A stretch of DNA of 53,870 nt from Porphyromonadaceae bacterium (GCA_012523295.1 JAAYIT010000090.1:1-53870); one strand, 5' to 3'; positions 9,506 through 19,100 are shown, numbered from the stretch's first letter. Notes: generated by a model from the letters alone, not told the origin. Numbers and translations are program-made.

Positions 9506-9548
9506 TGCAAACTGCCGCTTGTAGCGGCAGTTTGCAATATTTTTTTTT
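9506..9548. terminator. Bidirectional terminator between nrdJ and the GT2 gene
   Basis: A perfect 14-bp stem (TGCAAACTGCCGCT, 9506-9519, with its inverse at 9523-9536) and a 3-base loop, followed by ATATTTTTTTTT on the plus strand and preceded by an A run, which serves the minus strand. It sits between convergent genes. Its left part is similar to part of an intergenic repeat at 52239-52275. Confidence 0.85.
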
Positions 9549-9574
9549 AATCGAGTTGGATTCTTCTGTGCAGA

Positions 9575-10627
9575 TTACTCTTCAAAGTCCTCAACTGCAA
9601 GCTCAGTTCTTGGCAAATCACTGAATTTCCTGTTTCTTTTCACATAAAATTCATACAGAAGACTATTTTGTGAAACTTCTTTGAAAGTGGAACGGACAGA
9701 TTTTAATATATTTTCATTTCGTTTTTCAGTAAAACTTTCCTGTAAGTTTCTAAACTCGGTTCTGGCATCAGTTATCGCCCTCATATTCTTAAACTTACCT
9801 TGGAGCGCAAAATGCGCGGCGGCTAAATTATCTAAATAAAACCGTGTTCTGAAAATAGAATGAAGATTCTTGTGCGGTAAGTTTTTATAGAGCATCAATA
9901 AATTATTCCTGAAATTAAGGAAAGTTTTTCGTGGATGTTCGGCCTCGAGTGTACCTCCTCCGATATGATAAATTACGCTTTGCGGATTACACACAATCCG
10001 TCTTCCGCGGCTTTTCAATCGCCAGCAAAGGTCAATTTCTTCCTGATGAGCAAAAAACGCTTCATCCAATCCTCCGGCTTCCCAATAATCCTTTGAACGA
10101 ATCATTAAACAAGCGCCTGAAGCCCAGAACACATCTTTTATAGCATCATATTGCCCTTTATCTTCTTCGATTTCTCCAAAAATACGACCACGACAAAAAG
10201 GATAACCGTACTTATCTATAAAACCTCCGGCAGCACCGGCATATTCAAAGTAATTCCGATTATGGTAAGAAAGGATTTTGGGCTGACAAGCCGCTACAGT
10301 AAGATTCACTTGCATATAATCGTACAGCACCTTCAACCAGTCCTTTGTTACTTCAACATCAGAATTTAAAAGTACGTAATATTCAGATTTCAGCTTCTTC
10401 AGCGCTCTGTTGTAGCCTCCTGAAAACCCATAGTTTTTTTTGAATTCGATAACGGAAATATCGGGGTACTTCTCATTCAGCAACTTCAGTGAACCATCAG
10501 TGGATCCATTGTCAGCCACAACAATCTCGGCATCAGGAAGTTCCCTGACACTTTCTTTGAGAAACGGAAGAAACATATCTAAATATTTCTCGCCATTCCA
10601 ATTCAATATTACAACAGAAACTGACAT
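9575..10627 (-). CDS. Glycosyltransferase family 2
   Basis: A 350-residue GT-A fold enzyme. It opens with SVVILNWNGEKYLDMFLP, has the nucleotide-binding VVADNGSTDGSL (about 35-47), the metal-binding region LLNSDVEV (about 88-95) and the acceptor-side block ASGACLMIRSKDYWEAGG followed by DEAFFAHQEEIDLCWRLKSRG, typical of rhamnosyl- or galactosyl-type GT2 members. No membrane helix is apparent, so it should act at the cytoplasmic face. It follows the acyltransferase gene on the same strand (gap about 70 bp), a pairing that suggests envelope glycolipid work. The sugar and acceptor are unknown. Confidence 0.88.
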   Translation of the reverse strand: MSVSVVILNWNGEKYLDMFLPFLKESVRELPDAEIVVADNGSTDGSLKLLNEKYPDISVIEFKKNYGFSGGYNRALKKLKSEYYVLLNSDVEVTKDWLKVLYDYMQVNLTVAACQPKILSYHNRNYFEYAGAAGGFIDKYGYPFCRGRIFGEIEEDKGQYDAIKDVFWASGACLMIRSKDYWEAGGLDEAFFAHQEEIDLCWRLKSRGRRIVCNPQSVIYHIGGGTLEAEHPRKTFLNFRNNLLMLYKNLPHKNLHSIFRTRFYLDNLAAAHFALQGKFKNMRAITDARTEFRNLQESFTEKRNENILKSVRSTFKEVSQNSLLYEFYVKRNRKFSDLPRTELAVEDFEE

Positions 10628-10698
10628 CTATTATTCTAAACCAAGATTATTAAATTTCTACACACAAAACGACTTTAAACTACTTGTTATTAAAGACA

Positions 10699-11580
10699 CT
10701 AAACTTTTTTCCCTCTTGTTCCGTGCTTCCATCGATTATGGGTCCAAAGCCAAAACTCGGGTGCCTGCTTGATGTCCGCTTCGAGCAAACGTGCGTATTT
10801 TTCAGTTATTTCATGCTCACCGGTATTTTGCGGATCAGTGCTCAAGCATACAAAAGTACATGTGTAATAGCCTCGCTTTACTTTATTAAATGAGCAATAG
10901 TACACGGGAAAATTAAATTTTTTGGCAATTTGTTCGGTTCCATCAATTATTGCAGTTTCCTGGTTTAAGAAAGTAGTCCAATAATGGATACTGTCCAAAC
11001 GCGGCCGCTGGTCTGAAATCATTCCGAACATTCCCATCTTATTCTCTCTTTTCATTTCGATTATGGTGCGTAAAATATGCTTCATATCTACATTTCGCGC
11101 GCCAAATCGTTGGCGAATATCACCAATCATCCGATCAACTATTTTACCCGATTGTTTTTTATAAACCTGATACACAGGCTTATCTTTAGGTAAATATTTT
11201 GAGAATAATGAAGTCCATTCCCAGTTTCCATAGTGGGAAGCCATTAGCATCACACTTCTGCCTTCATGATAATGCTCGATAAGCTGCTCGCTTTCATAAA
11301 ACTTCATCCGCTTTTCCAATTCTTTGCCGCTGATTGATTTTAATTTTATCCCTTCAACAATCAAATCACAGAAATGATGATAAAATTTTTTCTCAATTTG
11401 CTCAATCTCACTGGCAGGTTTTTCAGGGAATGATAAGGTGAGGTTTTTTCTCACAACATTCTTTCTGTATTTTATGATACGATAAAATATCAGATACATA
11501 AAATCAGACAATCCGTAAAGCAAACGGAAAGGTAAAAGCGAAACGAGTTTTACAAAAAACAGAACAATGTAATACATCAT
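10699..11580 (-). CDS. LpxL/LpxM-type lipid A acyltransferase
   Basis: A 293-residue inner-membrane-associated acyltransferase of the HtrB/LpxL family (PF03279), expected to add a secondary acyl chain to a lipid A precursor. An N-terminal membrane anchor (YYIVLFFVKLVSLLPFRLLYGL) is followed by the catalytic H-x4-E motif in ASHYGNWEW (about residue 115) and the later block ISDQRPR. The first in-frame codon is a TTG, but two adjacent ATGs follow, so I place the start at the first ATG. The C-terminus (EFWLWTHNRWK) matches the family ending. It is transcribed with the GT2 gene. Confidence 0.88.
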   Translation of the reverse strand: MMYYIVLFFVKLVSLLPFRLLYGLSDFMYLIFYRIIKYRKNVVRKNLTLSFPEKPASEIEQIEKKFYHHFCDLIVEGIKLKSISGKELEKRMKFYESEQLIEHYHEGRSVMLMASHYGNWEWTSLFSKYLPKDKPVYQVYKKQSGKIVDRMIGDIRQRFGARNVDMKHILRTIIEMKRENKMGMFGMISDQRPRLDSIHYWTTFLNQETAIIDGTEQIAKKFNFPVYYCSFNKVKRGYYTCTFVCLSTDPQNTGEHEITEKYARLLEADIKQAPEFWLWTHNRWKHGTRGKKV

Positions 11581-11587
11581 CAAGGAA

Positions 11588-11620
11588 AAAACACCCGGAC
11601 AACTGATTGCCAGGGTGTTT
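11588..11620 (-). terminator. Terminator after the small acidic protein gene
   Basis: On the minus strand AAACACCC and GGGTGTTT form an 8-bp stem around a 17-base loop and are followed by a T run. It lies between the acidic protein gene and the acyltransferase gene, so the two are probably separate transcription units. Confidence 0.65.
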
Positions 11621-11650
11621 CTTTATTTATCATTTTGTTTATTCCGAAAA

Positions 11651-11986
11651 TTATTCTTCGTCCTCCTCGGTATAAATACCGAGTGATTTCCCGTACTCGT
11701 ATTCGCAGTCAAGAATCAGTTGGATATCATCTTCATCAAGATTCATTTTGTCTTTCTTGGCCGCTTCTAACGCATACTTCAGCATTTCTTCTTCATCAAT
11801 ACTGGTTTCATCTACGGCGTCATCGTCCAACAATCCTTTTTCTTCATAGTAATCATAAACTACATCCAATACATAATTAATGGCATCTTGGTTTATTTTA
11901 GATTTTAATTCTGCAGGAATCAACTTTAGGATATACTTAATCGCTTCATCCTCATCATAAACCAACAAATCGTTATCTTCTTTCAT
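11651..11986 (-). CDS. Small acidic protein with two internal repeats, unknown function
   Basis: A 111-residue, strongly acidic soluble protein with no signal peptide or membrane helix. It consists of two copies of a roughly 42-residue helical unit: residues 11-51 (opens DEDEAIKYIL, closes VVYDYYEEKG) and residues 64-103 (opens DEEEMLKYAL, closes CEYEYGKSLG), aligned at an offset of 53 with one single-residue gap. A short DDDAVDETS linker joins them. It is not EF-hand-like, as the acidic residues do not follow the 12-residue loop pattern. I do not recognise a characterised family. It has its own promoter box and terminator, so it is probably expressed alone. Confidence 0.75.
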   Translation of the reverse strand: MKEDNDLLVYDEDEAIKYILKLIPAELKSKINQDAINYVLDVVYDYYEEKGLLDDDAVDETSIDEEEMLKYALEAAKKDKMNLDEDDIQLILDCEYEYGKSLGIYTEEDEE

Positions 11987-12102
11987 AGCCTATATTTTAT
12001 TTAATTGTTAATAATTATATTTGAGTTGAAAGGCCGATGATATGTTTAATGGCTCATTATACAGAAAATCGGTCTATTAGTCTTTTGATTATATAAGTCT
12101 AT

Positions 12103-12110
12103 CAAAGGTA
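12103..12110 (-). promoter_or_regulatory. Candidate -7 promoter box for the acidic protein gene
   Basis: CAAAGGTA on the plus strand is TACCTTTG on the coding strand, a full TAnnTTTG match, about 117 bases upstream of the start codon. A matching -33 box is not clear. Confidence 0.4.
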
Positions 12111-12285
12111 ATGTAAATATTTAGAAAGGAGTGGTTTTTTTACAATTATTACGAATAATTCAATCGGTTACTTTAATCGGCATGAAACACAAAAAACAAT
12201 TCTCATCAGAAATTCCACATCAAATATTCCTATATCCTTCAGAATGAAACATTACTTTTCGCTCTTGACTGCCATTATCTTATTT

Positions 12286-13743
12286 TCAAATTTGCTCCTT
12301 GATCCAGCTATCCATAGCTGCCGCTGCTCTTCGTCCATCCCCCATTGCTAAAATTACGGTGGCGCCGCCACGCACAATATCGCCTCCCGCAAAAATAATC
12401 GGCATTGATGAAGATTGCATGGTTTCTTTGTTTACAACGAGTGTCCCCCATTTTGTGGTTTCTAATTCGGGAGTGGACTGAGAAATCAGAGGATTGGGTG
12501 AAACTCCAACACTTACTATCACTTCATCTACTTCCACGGTTCTGGTTTTCCCCTCCACAGGTATAGGTGATCTTCGCCCGGATTCATCCGGCTCTCCAAG
12601 TGTCATAATTTGTAAAACCATATGCGTGACACGCCCAAACTCATCGCCAATATATTCAATCGGATTATGTAACGTCAAAAATTCTATTCCTTCTTCTTTG
12701 GCGTGTTTCACCTCTTCTACACGCGCAGGCATTTCTTGCTCGGTTCTGCGGTAAACAATCATCGCTTTTTCGGCACCTAATCTCAATGCCGTACGAATGG
12801 AGTCCATGGCAGTATTTCCTCCGCCGATTACAGCTACTTTTTTTCCCTTATATACAGGAGTATCCGATTCGGGGTTTGCCGCATCCATCAAGTTTACACG
12901 AGTCAAGTATTCGTTTGATGACATTATACCAACTAAATTTTCGCCTTTTATATTCATGAATCTTGGCAATCCAGCACCGCTTGCTACGAATATTCCTTTG
13001 AATCCGTCTTCTTCCAATTCCCGGATTGTTATGGTTTTACCGATAATAACATTATTGAAAAACTTCACACCCATAGCTCGAAGATTGTCTATTTCTACAT
13101 CTACCACTGCATTCGGCAAGCGAAACTCAGGTATTCCGTATTTCAACACACCGCCTATTTCATGCAGCGCTTCAAAAACATGAACTTCGTAGCCCATCTT
13201 CACCATATCTCCGGCAAAAGACAATCCTGCCGGACCTGAACCTACAACCGCTACTTTCAATCCATTCGGCGCGTTCGTTTCGGGAACGGAAATTTGTCCG
13301 CTTTCACGTTCATAATCTGCAGCAAATCGCTCCAAATGTCCGATTGCTACCGAATCTTTTTTCATTTTCGTGTGAATACAAACTGCCTCACACTGTCTTT
13401 CCTGCGGACAAACTCGTCCGCAAACTGCCGGTAAAGCTGAAGTCATTTTAAGAACACGGGCAGCTTCCAAGAAGTTTCCTACTTCTATGTTTTTGATAAA
13501 ATCAGGAATCCGAATACTCACGGGGCATCCTTCCATGCAGGTCGGATTAACACAGTCAAGACATCGCTGTGCTTCACGCATTGCTAATTCAGGTGTCAAA
13601 CCCAAATTCACTTCTTCATCTCGCACACTCGAACGATAAACTGCATCGAGTTCGGGCATGTGAACACGCTCCATATTTGATCGCTCTTTCGCTTTTATTT
13701 GCGAGCGTAATTCGACTCGCCAAGGTTCGTTTCGTTGTGTCAT
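12286..13743 (-). CDS. nfnB: NfnB-type NADPH/ferredoxin oxidoreductase large subunit (GltD-like)
   Basis: A 485-residue flavoprotein of the glutamate synthase small subunit family. The N-terminal part holds two clusters of cysteines for [4Fe-4S] centres (CLDCVNPTCMEGCPV around 61-75; CGRVCPQERQCEAVCI around 108-123). Two dinucleotide-binding motifs follow: VAVVGSGPAGLSFAGDM (about 169) and VAVIGGGNTAMDSIRTA (about 310). The partner on the same strand, 121 bp upstream, is the 2Fe-2S FAD/NAD subunit, so the pair matches NfnAB, which couples NADH, ferredoxin and NADPH by electron bifurcation. No large glutamate synthase subunit is nearby, which speaks against a role in glutamate synthesis, though annotations often call it gltA. 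Confidence 0.88.
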   Translation of the reverse strand: MTQRNEPWRVELRSQIKAKERSNMERVHMPELDAVYRSSVRDEEVNLGLTPELAMREAQRCLDCVNPTCMEGCPVSIRIPDFIKNIEVGNFLEAARVLKMTSALPAVCGRVCPQERQCEAVCIHTKMKKDSVAIGHLERFAADYERESGQISVPETNAPNGLKVAVVGSGPAGLSFAGDMVKMGYEVHVFEALHEIGGVLKYGIPEFRLPNAVVDVEIDNLRAMGVKFFNNVIIGKTITIRELEEDGFKGIFVASGAGLPRFMNIKGENLVGIMSSNEYLTRVNLMDAANPESDTPVYKGKKVAVIGGGNTAMDSIRTALRLGAEKAMIVYRRTEQEMPARVEEVKHAKEEGIEFLTLHNPIEYIGDEFGRVTHMVLQIMTLGEPDESGRRSPIPVEGKTRTVEVDEVIVSVGVSPNPLISQSTPELETTKWGTLVVNKETMQSSSMPIIFAGGDIVRGGATVILAMGDGRRAAAAMDSWIKEQI

Positions 13744-13864
13744 ATATTTATATCCAAATCCTCAGGAAGGGATTTTTAATTGCTGTTTTTTTACTATTAA
13801 TTGTTTAATAAAAATTCACTATAAAAATTGCGGATTACAAGTTTTCTGTTCAGATTTTAAAACT

Positions 13865-14695
13865 CTAAACTCCCGTCTTATCAATACTCCTCTCCATAGC
13901 TTCTCTTTCCATTTCCCGGTATCCGCCCAGACGCATCAGCATCTCATCAAAGTCAACCTGATGCGCATCAAACTCCGGTCCGTCAACACATACAAATTTA
14001 GTTTTTCCTCCCACCGTCACTCTACATGCGCCACACATCCCGGTTCCATCTACCATAATTGTATTGAGTGAAGCAACTGTAGGAACATCGTATTTTTTAG
14101 TAAGCTGACTTACAAATTTCATCATTATCGCGGGACCAATCGTAATGCAGAGATCTACTTTTTCTCGATTTATTACCATCTCTACTCCATTGGTTACCAA
14201 TCCTTTCGAACCATACGAACCATCATCGGTCATCACGATTACCTCATCAGAATTTTCTCGCATTTGTTCTTCAAGAATAACCAAATCCTTATTCCGGGCG
14301 GCCAAAACCGTGATCACTCTGTTACCGGCTTTTTTCAATGCAGTTACTATCGGCATCATTGGAGCAGTTCCCACTCCGCCACACGCACATACTACAGTCC
14401 CAAAATTCTCAATATGAGTAGCTTGTCCTAATGGTCCGACTAAATCTGTGATAGAATCTCCTACTTCGAGGGCGCAAAGCTTGGAAGAAGAGACACCCAT
14501 ACGCTGTACAACCAAGGTGATTGTTCCTCTTTCCACATCTGCAGCAGCTATAGTCAGAGGAAATCTTTCGCCTTTTTTACCTACACGTACCATGACGAAA
14601 TGTCCGGCTTTGCGAGATTTTGCGATGAGCGGAGCTTCTACGACAAACTTAATTACTCGCTCAGAGAAATATTCTTTACTGATGATTTTATTCAT
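13865..14695 (-). CDS. nfnA: NfnA-type ferredoxin:NAD oxidoreductase subunit (FAD, 2Fe-2S)
   Basis: A 276-residue protein of the PyrK/SudB family. An N-terminal FAD-binding barrel (motif RFPLTIAAAD near 43) is followed by an NAD-binding domain (VCACGGVGTAPMMPIV near 102) and a C-terminal 2Fe-2S site with the cysteine pattern DGTGMCGACRV...FVCVDG. It lies directly upstream of nfnB on the same strand. PyrK of dihydroorotate dehydrogenase is similar, but no pyrD neighbour exists, and the GltD-like partner favours NfnA. Confidence 0.88.
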   Translation of the reverse strand: MNKIISKEYFSERVIKFVVEAPLIAKSRKAGHFVMVRVGKKGERFPLTIAAADVERGTITLVVQRMGVSSSKLCALEVGDSITDLVGPLGQATHIENFGTVVCACGGVGTAPMMPIVTALKKAGNRVITVLAARNKDLVILEEQMRENSDEVIVMTDDGSYGSKGLVTNGVEMVINREKVDLCITIGPAIMMKFVSQLTKKYDVPTVASLNTIMVDGTGMCGACRVTVGGKTKFVCVDGPEFDAHQVDFDEMLMRLGGYREMEREAMERSIDKTGV

Positions 14696-14808
14696 TGTGT
14701 TGGTATTGTTATTTTTTATTGGTTCAGAGAGTTCAAAAGGGTTGATGAATCTAATGAGTTACAATGTAATAACCATGAAATTGTCTTTCACCCTCTTTAT
14801 TCGTGTAG

Positions 14809-17229
14809 TTATTCATCTCCTGTTATCTCAGGTTCGTTGTTTGTCCCGACACGGATATCGGGAACCGGCATTGCTTCTATCCGAACTCGTTCAAATACGG
14901 TATCTGGTTCATTGAAGTTTTCAGGTGCGTAATACGATTCGCATTTGTAATCTCTTGAAATAGGCTGTTTGGGTTCGGAAGGAAATTTACCACGGTAACC
15001 TAAGTCTTTATCCGCCAATACTTTTTCCATAAAGTAGGCATAAACGGGGAGAGCAGTCCGGCTACCTTGCCCCATGCTGCCGGTTCTGAAGTGGATACTC
15101 CTGTGCTCAGCGCCTACCCAGGAGCCGGCAACTAACTTCGGTGTCACTCCGATATACCAAGCATCGGAATAGTTGGAAGATGTTCCGGTTTTTCCTCCAA
15201 AATCGGTATCCCAACGCATTAAATCATAATTCCACAATGCTCGTGAAGTTCCGCCGGGTTCGGTGATTCCACCTTTCAGAAGCTCTGTCATCAGGAAAGC
15301 ATTCTCATACGAAATCACACGTTTTGGCTTTGCTTTGTTTTCATAAATCGTATAACCATCTCGATCTACAATTTTTGTAACTATCACCGGATCCATCATC
15401 ATCCCTTCACCGACTATCGTGCTGTACGAGTTGACCATTTCAAGTAGATTTACATCTGCTGCGCCCAGACTTAAGGTCGGCACTTCATCCAGTTTGGATT
15501 TTATTCCCAATAATCTTGCTGTTTCGGCAACATTACGGATGCTCACTTCTTTTGCCAATTGCACGGCTATGGAGTTCACGGATCTGGCAAATGCACTTTT
15601 TAATGTCATACTTGAATAGCTGAAAGTTCCGTTTGCATTTTTTGGTGACCAGGCATATCTCCCTTTTCCCCAGGTAAAAGGCATATCTTGTATGTGATCA
15701 CATGGTGATTTTCCGGCTAACATCCCGGCTGTAAAAACAAATAGTTTGAATGTAGAGCCGGGTTGACGACGGCTTTGAGCTACTTTATCATAATGCCAAA
15801 AATCGTAGTTAATATCTCCAACCCACGCTTTCACTTCTTTGGTATCAGGCTCCATAGCTACAAAACCACAATGTAAAAAGTGGTTTAAATAACGAATCGA
15901 ATCCATGGAGCTCATCATAAATTCTTTCGAACCTCCATTGTAATCAAATACTCGTATTTTCTTTGGTAAATTCAGGTATTTTTGAATAGAGTCCTGATCG
16001 CCATCAAACTGCCGTGAGAGATTTCGATATACTTCAGTTCGTTTCGTAATTTCAGGTATAAAGTTTTTTAATTCTCTTCCTTTATCGTCACGCCACGGAT
16101 TTTGTCCTGACCAGTGTGCAAAGAAGCTTTTTTGCAAACGGCTCATCTGTTTTTGTACAGCCTCCTCCGCATATTGCTGCATTTTAGAGTCAATGGTTAC
16201 ATGGATTTTCAGCCCATCGGCATATATGTCATATCCATTGGCATCTCCCCACCTTTCAAGGAAATTTGTCAGGTAATTTCTAAAATAGGGAGCAATACCT
16301 TCATTTGGTTTTTCCGCTTTATAGCTAATTGTCAGCGGCAAAGATTTGAGCGAATCTGCATGGCTTCTCGTAATGTAATTGTTGGTAGCAAGTTGTCCGA
16401 GCACAACGTTTCTCCTGCCCTTTGATCTCTCCGGATTTAAGTATGGATTATAGGCGGTAATTGCCTTCAAAAGCCCGACTAATACGGCAGATTGCTCATA
16501 GTTTAATTGATCCGGCGTTGTGTTAAAATAGGTCTGCGAAGCGGTGTGAATTCCAAAAGCATTACTTCCAAAACTCACAGTATTCAGATACATTTCCAGA
16601 ATTTCTTTTTTGGTGTAAAACATCTCTAACTTTATCGCGGCAGACCATTCTTTTGTTTTATAAACAAACATTCTTAATCCCGGCAAAGAGCCTAACAGCC
16701 CCGTTGAATAATGGCTTCGGGTCTTGAACATATTTTTAACGAGTTGTTGCGTAATGGTACTCGCACCTCGGGGATTTCCTTGCAACACATCCCTGAAAGC
16801 AGAAAATATTCCTCTGAAATCAACACCAAAATGCCTGTAATACCTTCTGTCTTCGGTACTTATTAGGGTATTTATCATTTCAGAAGATATTTCTTCGAAA
16901 GTCACTAATTTTCTATTCTCAGTATAGTATTTTCCGATAAGTTTGTTGTCGGCACTTATTATCTCGGAAGAAATTGAGTGTGGAGGGTTTGACAAGGCTT
17001 TGAGCGTGGGTGATTTTCCGAAAAGTCCTAAGAAATTCACATCAACTAAAATCAGGTAAAGTACAAACATCCAAATAGCTGTAATTGTGGCGTTTAAGAC
17101 TTGTCGCCACATAGGAAGGTTGCGGAATCGTACAACTCGTCGTTCACGCCATTCGATGAAATTAAAAAACCGTTTTTTAAGAATATCGAAAACTACTAAA
17201 AAAAAAGCGCTTACCTTTTCCAAATTCAT
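14809..17229 (-). CDS. mrcA: Class A penicillin-binding protein (PBP1A type)
   Basis: Bifunctional peptidoglycan synthase of 806 residues. A short cytoplasmic start (1-40) is followed by one membrane helix (about 44-68). The GT51 glycosyltransferase domain shows EDRRYYRHFGVD (about 126-137) with the catalytic glutamate and RGASTITQQLVKN (about 154-166). The transpeptidase domain has all three motifs: STFK (492-495), SVN (near 550) and KTG in GGKTGTSSNYSDAW. A spacer domain with many charged residues lies between them. It ends in an acidic tail. The gene lies 113 bp ahead of nfnA on the same strand, and is probably independent of it. Confidence 0.93.
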   Translation of the reverse strand: MNLEKVSAFFLVVFDILKKRFFNFIEWRERRVVRFRNLPMWRQVLNATITAIWMFVLYLILVDVNFLGLFGKSPTLKALSNPPHSISSEIISADNKLIGKYYTENRKLVTFEEISSEMINTLISTEDRRYYRHFGVDFRGIFSAFRDVLQGNPRGASTITQQLVKNMFKTRSHYSTGLLGSLPGLRMFVYKTKEWSAAIKLEMFYTKKEILEMYLNTVSFGSNAFGIHTASQTYFNTTPDQLNYEQSAVLVGLLKAITAYNPYLNPERSKGRRNVVLGQLATNNYITRSHADSLKSLPLTISYKAEKPNEGIAPYFRNYLTNFLERWGDANGYDIYADGLKIHVTIDSKMQQYAEEAVQKQMSRLQKSFFAHWSGQNPWRDDKGRELKNFIPEITKRTEVYRNLSRQFDGDQDSIQKYLNLPKKIRVFDYNGGSKEFMMSSMDSIRYLNHFLHCGFVAMEPDTKEVKAWVGDINYDFWHYDKVAQSRRQPGSTFKLFVFTAGMLAGKSPCDHIQDMPFTWGKGRYAWSPKNANGTFSYSSMTLKSAFARSVNSIAVQLAKEVSIRNVAETARLLGIKSKLDEVPTLSLGAADVNLLEMVNSYSTIVGEGMMMDPVIVTKIVDRDGYTIYENKAKPKRVISYENAFLMTELLKGGITEPGGTSRALWNYDLMRWDTDFGGKTGTSSNYSDAWYIGVTPKLVAGSWVGAEHRSIHFRTGSMGQGSRTALPVYAYFMEKVLADKDLGYRGKFPSEPKQPISRDYKCESYYAPENFNEPDTVFERVRIEAMPVPDIRVGTNNEPEITGDE

Positions 17230-17363
17230 CTACATAAAGATATTTAATGCAAAAATAGTGGAAAACTTTTACATATCCGAACAGGGATTAAAATAAATTG
17301 GATTATCAGAGACCGTACTTTTTTAATCCATTTGATGATTAATACTGAATAGACATAAAATAG

Positions 17364-17395
17364 ACTCTGCTAACACATTAATGTATCAGCAGAGT
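17364..17395 (-). terminator. Hairpin between metK and the PBP gene
   Basis: ACTCTGCT and AGCAGAGT form an 8-bp stem, with a further ACATTAATGT palindrome inside the loop. On the minus strand it is followed by the T-rich TCTATTTTAT, so it is a reasonable metK terminator. The surrounding 17230-17625 region holds no gene. Confidence 0.45.
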
Positions 17396-17583
17396 GATTG
17401 TCCTAATGAAGTTATCTTGACTTTTGATTTTTAAGGAAAAATCCGGCGGAGTTTAATACTTGCGGCTAATTTCAGCATCAAATATTCGTCCTCAATCGGA
17501 GTCTTACCTAAAAAACATTCATTTTGCTACAAATATTAGGCTTCTCTGATGCCTAAAACAACCAAATAGAACAGATTATTAAT

Positions 17584-17599
17584 AAGTCAAGACGACTTC
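17584..17599. repeat. Copy of a dispersed 16-bp repeat
   Basis: AAGTCAAGACGACTTC is the exact reverse complement of 52181-52196, the left end of an intergenic element about 34.6 kb away. Related sequences occur near 38.0-38.4 kb. Confidence 0.7.
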
Positions 17600-17625
17600 T
17601 ATACTAAAGTTTTACTTTCGAGCTT

Positions 17626-18909
17626 TTATGAAATTCCGAATTCTTTTTTGATTTCATTTACTTTGTCGGTTTTTTCCCAAGTAAAAAGTTCTACAGACTT
17701 CTCAAATTCTTTTCCGGATGAATCGATAAATGTCTTTTTGGTCACTTTATTTGTACGTCCCACGTGCCCGTATCTTGCCGTTTCTTCATAGATCGGATTG
17801 CGAAGTTTCAATCTGTCCTCAATTGCTTTGGGTCGCATATCGAAAAGTTTTTCTACCTTTTTCGCTATCTCCAGGTCAGATAAGTTTACTTTAGCTTTAC
17901 CGTAGGTATTCACAAAGATATTCATTGGCTCGGCTATCCCGATAGCATACGCGACTTGGACTAACACTTCGTCTGATACTCCGGCCACAACAAGATTTTT
18001 TGCAATGTGTCGGGCAGCATAAGCTGCTGATCTGTCCACTTTTGAAGGGTCTTTTCCTGAAAACGCGCCACCTCCGTGAGCTCCTTTTCCTCCGTATGTA
18101 TCCACAATAATTTTTCTGCCTGTCAGGCCTGTATCACCGTGCGGGCCTCCGATAACAAACTTTCCTGTGGGGTTAACGTGAAGAACATAGTCATCATTTA
18201 TCAGCGTTTCAAACTGCTTTACCTGAGATTTTACATTTGGAATCAAAATATTCCTTACATCTTCCTTGATGATAGCAAGCATTTCGTCATCGGCTTGTTT
18301 CTGACTTTTCCCATTGCCTGCTTTAATAAATTCATCATGCTGTGTAGAAATTACAATGGTGTGAACTCGTTTTGGGACAAAATTCTCATCATATTCAATC
18401 GTTACCTGCGATTTTGAATCGGGACGAAGATAAGTCATCACTTCACCTTTTTTACGAATTTCCGCCAGTTCTTTCACTAAAGCGTGCGATAAGTCCAACG
18501 ATACAGGTATATAATTATCCGTCTCATTACATGCATAGCCAAACATCATTCCCTGGTCACCTGCTCCTTGTTCCATCGGATTATCGCGTTCTACACCTTG
18601 ATTGATATCGCTGGATTGCTCATGCAGAGCCGTTAGAATTCCACATGAATTTCCATCAAACATATATTCGCTTTTGGTGTAACCGATCTTATTTATCATT
18701 TGACGCGCAATGGTCTGTACATCAACATACACATTGGAACGAACTTCACCGGCAATTACTACTTGCCCGGTTGTCACAAGCGTTTCACAAGCTACTTTGG
18801 ACTTGGGATCTTGTGCCAGAAAATTATCTAAGATTGCATCGGAGATTTGATCCGATACTTTGTCGGGATGCCCTTCAGACACCGATTCGGAAGAAAATAA
18901 ATAACCCAT
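17626..18909 (-). CDS. metK: S-adenosylmethionine synthetase
   Basis: Makes S-adenosylmethionine from methionine and ATP. The 427 residues are of the longer Bacteroidetes size. The start [28 protein letters not shown] contains the ATP-binding histidine region; [17 protein letters not shown] (about 117-133) and the glycine-rich [22 protein letters not shown] block (about 275-296) are family signatures. The gene stands alone, with a probable SAM-II riboswitch and a strong promoter upstream, so it is probably repressed by its own product. Confidence 0.96.
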   Translation of the reverse strand: MGYLFSSESVSEGHPDKVSDQISDAILDNFLAQDPKSKVACETLVTTGQVVIAGEVRSNVYVDVQTIARQMINKIGYTKSEYMFDGNSCGILTALHEQSSDINQGVERDNPMEQGAGDQGMMFGYACNETDNYIPVSLDLSHALVKELAEIRKKGEVMTYLRPDSKSQVTIEYDENFVPKRVHTIVISTQHDEFIKAGNGKSQKQADDEMLAIIKEDVRNILIPNVKSQVKQFETLINDDYVLHVNPTGKFVIGGPHGDTGLTGRKIIVDTYGGKGAHGGGAFSGKDPSKVDRSAAYAARHIAKNLVVAGVSDEVLVQVAYAIGIAEPMNIFVNTYGKAKVNLSDLEIAKKVEKLFDMRPKAIEDRLKLRNPIYEETARYGHVGRTNKVTKKTFIDSSGKEFEKSVELFTWEKTDKVNEIKKEFGIS

Positions 18910-19050
18910 AATATTTAACTTACGATTAAATTGACATACAAATTACGATTAACAGATAGATAGTCGTAACTTCGAAATCAAAATGATTAATATAAATATT
19001 TAAGGGAAAGAAGGAGGACTGTATAAGGAAAAAAAAGGATAGTTAGTTAC

Positions 19051-19100
19051 AAGTTTAGCATTTTTTTTCGTGGTTGCAAGCAGTCCAAATCTATCCACAT
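19051..19100 (-). promoter_or_regulatory. Probable SAM-II riboswitch in the metK leader
   Basis: Read on the minus strand, the leader has TGTGG, then ATTTGGACTG, then CTTGCAACCACG, an A run and ATGCTAAA. This is the order and near-exact wording of the SAM-II aptamer as I remember it (P1 GTGG/CCAC pair, conserved CTTGCA, A-rich L1/L3 and a closing GCTAAA pseudoknot strand). It sits a few bases after the expected transcription start and about 140 bases before metK, whose product is SAM. Downstream, CTATCC followed by eight Ts and CAGTCC can pair with GGATAG and GGACTG inside the aptamer, which may form the switching part. Recognition is from memory, not from a covariance-model search. Confidence 0.75.

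Noticed and set aside
12286-13743. Glutamate synthase small subunit as the functional name
   Set aside because: No large subunit is nearby, and the adjacent 2Fe-2S FAD/NAD subunit points to NfnAB.
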